Positions 60,901 to 63,263 of a DNA stretch of 63,263 nt are shown here, piece after piece. The notes beneath the pieces are model-generated. The model saw only the letters and a program-made list of their open reading frames with translations, did no database searches and was not told where the DNA came from. Origin of the DNA: Parachlamydiales bacterium (GTDB lineage: Bacteria > Chlamydiota > Chlamydiia > Chlamydiales > SM23-39); NCBI GenBank assembly GCA_015661075.1, contig JACVQJ010000014.1, forward strand, positions 1 through 63,263. The letters are read 5' to 3'. Position numbers and translations under genes: made by a program. Every line of letters begins with the position of its first letter. The stretch's first letter is position 1.

Positions 60901-63263
60901 CGAGATAGATATAGCGTCCATCGAACACGCCCCCTTGAAATCCATAGAGAGCCGCATTCACAGCAAGCAGATTGAAGCATGTCGTGGAATTGGCGCTCAT
61001 CTGCTTATTCGTGCCCACGCTGCCGCCGCCAAAACCGCCCTGGCTATAGCCCTGGCTGAGGACCGTGAGCTGGTTGTTGATCGTTGTTCCGGTCAGCGGT
61101 AAAACGGCCATAGTCGCCGAGACCGTCGTCGCATTGATCACGCCATTGACATCGAGAGTATACGCGGGATTCGAAGTTCCAATGCCCACATTGCCGCTGA
61201 CAATTAAGCCATTGGTCGGCGGAGTGTTGATTCCGACATAAGCGCCAATGACAAAACCATCCGTCGACTGGCTGGCGGCGATCGCTGTCGCCTGCGGACC
61301 CGGATAGGCGTCGAGCCGGGTCAAGACGGGGGGGTTAACGCCGGGCACGAGATAGACATAGCGCCCATCGAACACGGCCCCCACAAATCCCCGGCTAGCG
61401 GTTTCGACCGTCGTCGTATCGAAGGTCGTGTAACTGCTCACGGCGTTGAATGACTGTGTCGTATCATAGCGAGTGACTTGGCCAAATTCGACACCCGTCT
61501 GTGAATTGGGGACAAGATAGACATATCTCCCATCAAATAAGCCCCCCATAAATCCCTTGCTATTGAGGTGCACCGCAAGGGTGTCAAAACAGGTATAGCT
61601 GGCGGCCGTTGTAAATGGTTGTGTCGTGTCATAGCGGGTAATCAATCCGAAAGCAGCGCCATTATTATTCGGCACCAAATAAACATAGCGCCCGTCAAAC
61701 ACGCCGCCAACAAATCCCTTGCTATTGGCATTCACAGTCGTTGTATTAAAAAAGGCATAGCTGCCTGCCGTAGTAAATGTGGCCGTCGTATCATAGCGGG
61801 TGATCGTCCCGAAAGGAGAGCCATTATTCAACGGCACTAAATAAACATATCTTCCATCGAACACGCCGCCCTGAAATCCCTTGCTACTGGCACTCCCAGT
61901 CGTTGTGTTAAAAATGGCATAGCTGGCGGCCGTTATAAATGACGCTGTCGTATCATAGCGGGTGATCTGTCCGAAAATAGCGCCATTGTTACTCGGCACT
62001 AAATAAATATATCTTCCATCAAACACGCCGCCCTGAAATCCCTTGCTATTGGAATTCACAGTCGTTGTGTTAAAACAGGTATAGCTGTTGGCAAGCAGAA
62101 ATGACAATGTCGTATCATAACGGGTGATCTGTCCGAAAGCAGCGCCATTATTATTCGGCACCAAATAAACATAGCGCCCGTCGAACACGCCGCCGGAGAA
62201 TCCTTTGCTACTGCTATTGATGGTCACCGTGTCAAACGCTGTGTAGCTTCCGGATGCATAAAAGGGCAACGTCGTATCATAGCGGGTGATTCGTCCGGAA
62301 GGAAGGCTACTGCTATTGGTATAAGGCACGAGATAGATATACCTTCCATCGAACACGCCCCCTTGAAATCCCTTGAGAGCCCCATTCACAGCCAGCAGAT
62401 CGAAGCATGTCGTCGATTCGGCGCTCATCTGCTTATTCGTGCCGACCATGCCGCCGCCATAGCCGCCCTGGGTATATCCCTCAAAGAGAGTGACCATCTG
62501 GTTATTCGTCGTCATGGTGTTGTAAGAAACAACCGTAATGCTGGTGGATTGGGTGATCGCAGAAGCTCTCAGCGTTCCATTAATATCCAACGTATATTGG
62601 GGACTGGCGGTGCCGATGCCGACATTGCCGCTGACAATCAGGCCGTTTGTGGGAGTGGCTGTCCCGGCATAAGTGCCGATGGCAAAACCATCGGGCGCCT
62701 GGCTGGCGGCCATCGCTGTCGCCTGAGGCCCGGGATAGGCGTCGAGGCGGGTCAGGACGGTATTGATATTTGGCACCAAATAGACATAGCGCCCATCGAA
62801 CACGGCCCCATGAAAGCCCGTGCTATTGGCGTTCACCGTCGCCGTATCAAAACAGGTATAGCTGCCTGCCGCAAAAAATGACAATGTCGTATCATAACGG
62901 GTGATCGTTCCGAAAGCAGAGCCATTATTATTCGGCACTAAATAAACATATCTTCCATCGAACACGCCGCCAAAAAATCCCCTGCTGGCGTTGCTCACCG
63001 CCGCCGTATCGAAACAGGTATAGCTGGTGGCCGCAAGAAATGACGATGTCGTATCATAACGGGTGATCGTTCCGGATGCGCCGCTATCATTCGGCACTAA
63101 ATAAACATATCTTCCATCGAACACGCCGCCGGCAAATCCCATGCTGGCGTTGCTCACCGCCGTCGTATCAAAACAGGTATAGCTGGCGGCTGTAGTCAAT
63201 GATTGCGAGGTATCATAGCGAGTGATCAGTCCGAAAGCGGCGCCATTGTTACTCGGCACTAAA
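57941..63263 (-). CDS. Second giant fibre protein, 5' end outside window
   Basis: At least 1773 residues of a paralogue of the fibre gene downstream; the frame is open through the last base of the window, so its N-terminus is missing. Three complete modules and the last part of a fourth are visible. Each complete module again has exactly seven VFDGRYVYLVP units. Position six of two modules has the variant GGLFDGRYVYLVPNSQTG. The C-terminal S74 domain has SDVRIKQNIQDI with Ser and Lys in the self-cleavage spacing, GFVADEVETVLDGC, a Cys-rich insertion (SGTCCRGGG), and a closing coiled coil. The two genes lie 147 bases apart in the same orientation and arose by duplication. Confidence 0.9.
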   Translation of the reverse strand, partial: LVPSNNGAAFGLITRYDTSQSLTTAASYTCFDTTAVSNASMGFAGGVFDGRYVYLVPNDSGASGTITRYDTTSSFLAATSYTCFDTAAVSNASRGFFGGVFDGRYVYLVPNNNGSAFGTITRYDTTLSFFAAGSYTCFDTATVNANSTGFHGAVFDGRYVYLVPNINTVLTRLDAYPGPQATAMAASQAPDGFAIGTYAGTATPTNGLIVSGNVGIGTASPQYTLDINGTLRASAITQSTSITVVSYNTMTTNNQMVTLFEGYTQGGYGGGMVGTNKQMSAESTTCFDLLAVNGALKGFQGGVFDGRYIYLVPYTNSSSLPSGRITRYDTTLPFYASGSYTAFDTVTINSSSKGFSGGVFDGRYVYLVPNNNGAAFGQITRYDTTLSFLLANSYTCFNTTTVNSNSKGFQGGVFDGRYIYLVPSNNGAIFGQITRYDTTASFITAASYAIFNTTTGSASSKGFQGGVFDGRYVYLVPLNNGSPFGTITRYDTTATFTTAGSYAFFNTTTVNANSKGFVGGVFDGRYVYLVPNNNGAAFGLITRYDTTQPFTTAASYTCFDTLAVHLNSKGFMGGLFDGRYVYLVPNSQTGVEFGQVTRYDTTQSFNAVSSYTTFDTTTVETASRGFVGAVFDGRYVYLVPGVNPPVLTRLDAYPGPQATAIAASQSTDGFVIGAYVGINTPPTNGLIVSGNVGIGTSNPAYTLDVNGVINATTVSATMAVLPLTGTTINNQLTVLSQGYSQGGFGGGSVGTNKQMSANSTTCFNLLAVNAALYGFQGGVFDGRYIYLVPNSNGSPFGQITRYDTTLPFYATGSYTAFNTATINASSKGFYGGVFDGRYVYLVPYDNGAKFGQITRFDTTQSFNTADSYTYFDTTAVSNASMGFQGAVFDGRYVYLVPSNNGAAHGTITRYDTTASFTTAASYTCFDTTAVSDSSKGFVGGVFDGRYVYLVPNDSGGSGTITRYDTTSSFLAAGSYTCFGTTAVNSASKGFAGGVFDGRYVYLVPNNNGTSFGQITRYDTTQSFTAAASYSYFDTTTVKATSKGFMGGLFDGRYVYLVPNSQTGVDFGQVTRYDTTQSFNAVSSYTTFDTTTVAANSKGFVGGVFDGRYVYLVPSTNSFMTRLDAYPGPQASAIAASQSSDGFAIGAYAGTSASPANGLIVSGNVGIGTSNPLYTLDVNGTINSTALLSGNFLGTTANNQLTVLSQGYTQGGFGGGSVGTNKQMSANSTTCFDLAAVNAALSGFTGGVFDGRYVYLVPNTAGGADGRIARYDTTLPFYATSSYTVFNTKTVNVISGGFRGGVFDGRYVYLIPDNSGGSGQITRYDTTLSFVGAGSYTCFNTLTVNAASKGFFGGVFDGRYVYLVPNNNGAAFGQITRYDIAQSFTTAASYTCFNTLTVNAASLGFKGGVFDGRYVYLVPNSNGQITRYDIAQSFTTAASYTCFDTQTVNNASLGFFGGVFDGRYVYLVPNDNGASGTITRYDIAQSFTTAASYTCFDTTAVNNASKGFVGGVFDGRYVYLVPNNNGAAFGTITRYDTTLSFLAAGSYTCFGSTTVNANSKGFQGAVFDGRYVYLVPNTNTVLTRIDAYPGPQATAMAASQAPNGFAIGTYAGVAVPPDGSLIVSGNVGIGLTAPTFSLHLALDSAGQPTFTTWTNNSDVRIKQNIQDISGALSIIRQLQPRQFTYHPDYAIDVGVDVNSNFCGFVADEVETVLDGCVSDSGTCCRGGGRDPIAGMENLKCLNIHNVLVYGIQAVKELADIVNQLQQQINDRKNR
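58390..63263 (-). repeat. Three and a half tandem ~1.4-kb propeller modules
   Basis: Connector boundaries fall near 58395, 59775, 61195 and 62630, giving module spacings of about 1.38, 1.42 and 1.43 kb. The partial fourth module (from 62630 to the window end) shows its last three full units and part of a fourth. Units are highly similar to those of the downstream gene, so unequal recombination between and within the two genes should be easy. Confidence 0.86.

Noticed and set aside
51503..62881. Several open frames of 80-180 codons on the plus strand across the fibre genes
   Set aside because: They are antisense shadows of a repetitive, codon-biased gene; they have no ribosome sites and repeat the same peptides with each module.
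51700..63263. Direct repeats that might be read as a CRISPR array
   Set aside because: The ~157-bp units are coding, in frame, and have no short identical repeat with unique spacers; no cas genes are present.

Overview
This window looks like the accessory genome of an environmental (amoeba-associated) member of the Chlamydiae. The best evidence is the tyrosine recombinase at 4950-5921. From memory, its whole length resembles pGP8-D, the integrase of the chlamydial virulence plasmid. A C-terminal scrap of a second integrase of the same type lies at 51001-51092. The rest is typical of an amoeba-associated bacterium: AAA ATPases of the DUF4143/DUF234 type, many small fold-back elements, a HigB/HigA-like toxin-antitoxin remnant, and a very large set of soluble sugar enzymes. 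No rRNA, tRNA or CRISPR array was seen.

Layout. Positions 1-6 kb hold a secreted metallophosphoesterase, two AAA ATPases, a scrap of a third and the integrase. Positions 6.2-47.6 kb hold a dense glycan locus of roughly 17 glycosyltransferases, 11 methyltransferases (two broken), eight extended SDR epimerases/reductases, two nucleotide-sugar dehydrogenases, two sugar nucleotidyltransferases, a heptose kinase, a 3,5-epimerase and a WecB-type epimerase. The glycosyltransferases include three each of GT10, GT11 and GT25. Genes are tightly packed in short operons with ATGA overlaps, and the locus shows duplication, convergent gene pairs and decay. Positions 47.6-51.2 kb hold a small-protein family, a third AAA ATPase, the broken toxin-antitoxin pair and the integrase scrap. 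From 51.2 kb to the end, on the minus strand, lie two giant fibre genes; the second runs out of the window.

The fibres are the most striking feature. Each ends in a peptidase-S74-type intramolecular chaperone. Each is built from modules of about 1.4 kb, and every complete module (seven of seven) carries exactly seven copies of a ~52-residue unit centred on VFDGRYVYLVP. Modules are separated by a GNVGIGT...LDVNG tail-spike-like connector. I infer strings of seven-bladed beta-propellers on a trimeric fibre.

How the parts may work together. The sugar-nucleotide enzymes point to GDP-heptose (HddA/HddC), GDP-L-galactose or similar (GDP-mannose 3,5-epimerase family), CDP-glucose derivatives (RfbF, a CDP-paratose 2-epimerase-like SDR, a C-methyltransferase), uronic acids, and ManNAc (WecB). 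I saw no membrane segments, flippase, polymerase or ABC exporter in the locus, so these enzymes look cytosolic. They could decorate proteins, perhaps the neighbouring fibres, or export may be encoded elsewhere; this is inference.

At least three families of non-autonomous mobile elements are present: a fold-back MITE with 3-bp TAA/TTA duplications, a TA-flanked inverted-repeat element, and IS200/IS605-like palindromes. They have reshaped gene ends and broken one glycosyltransferase.
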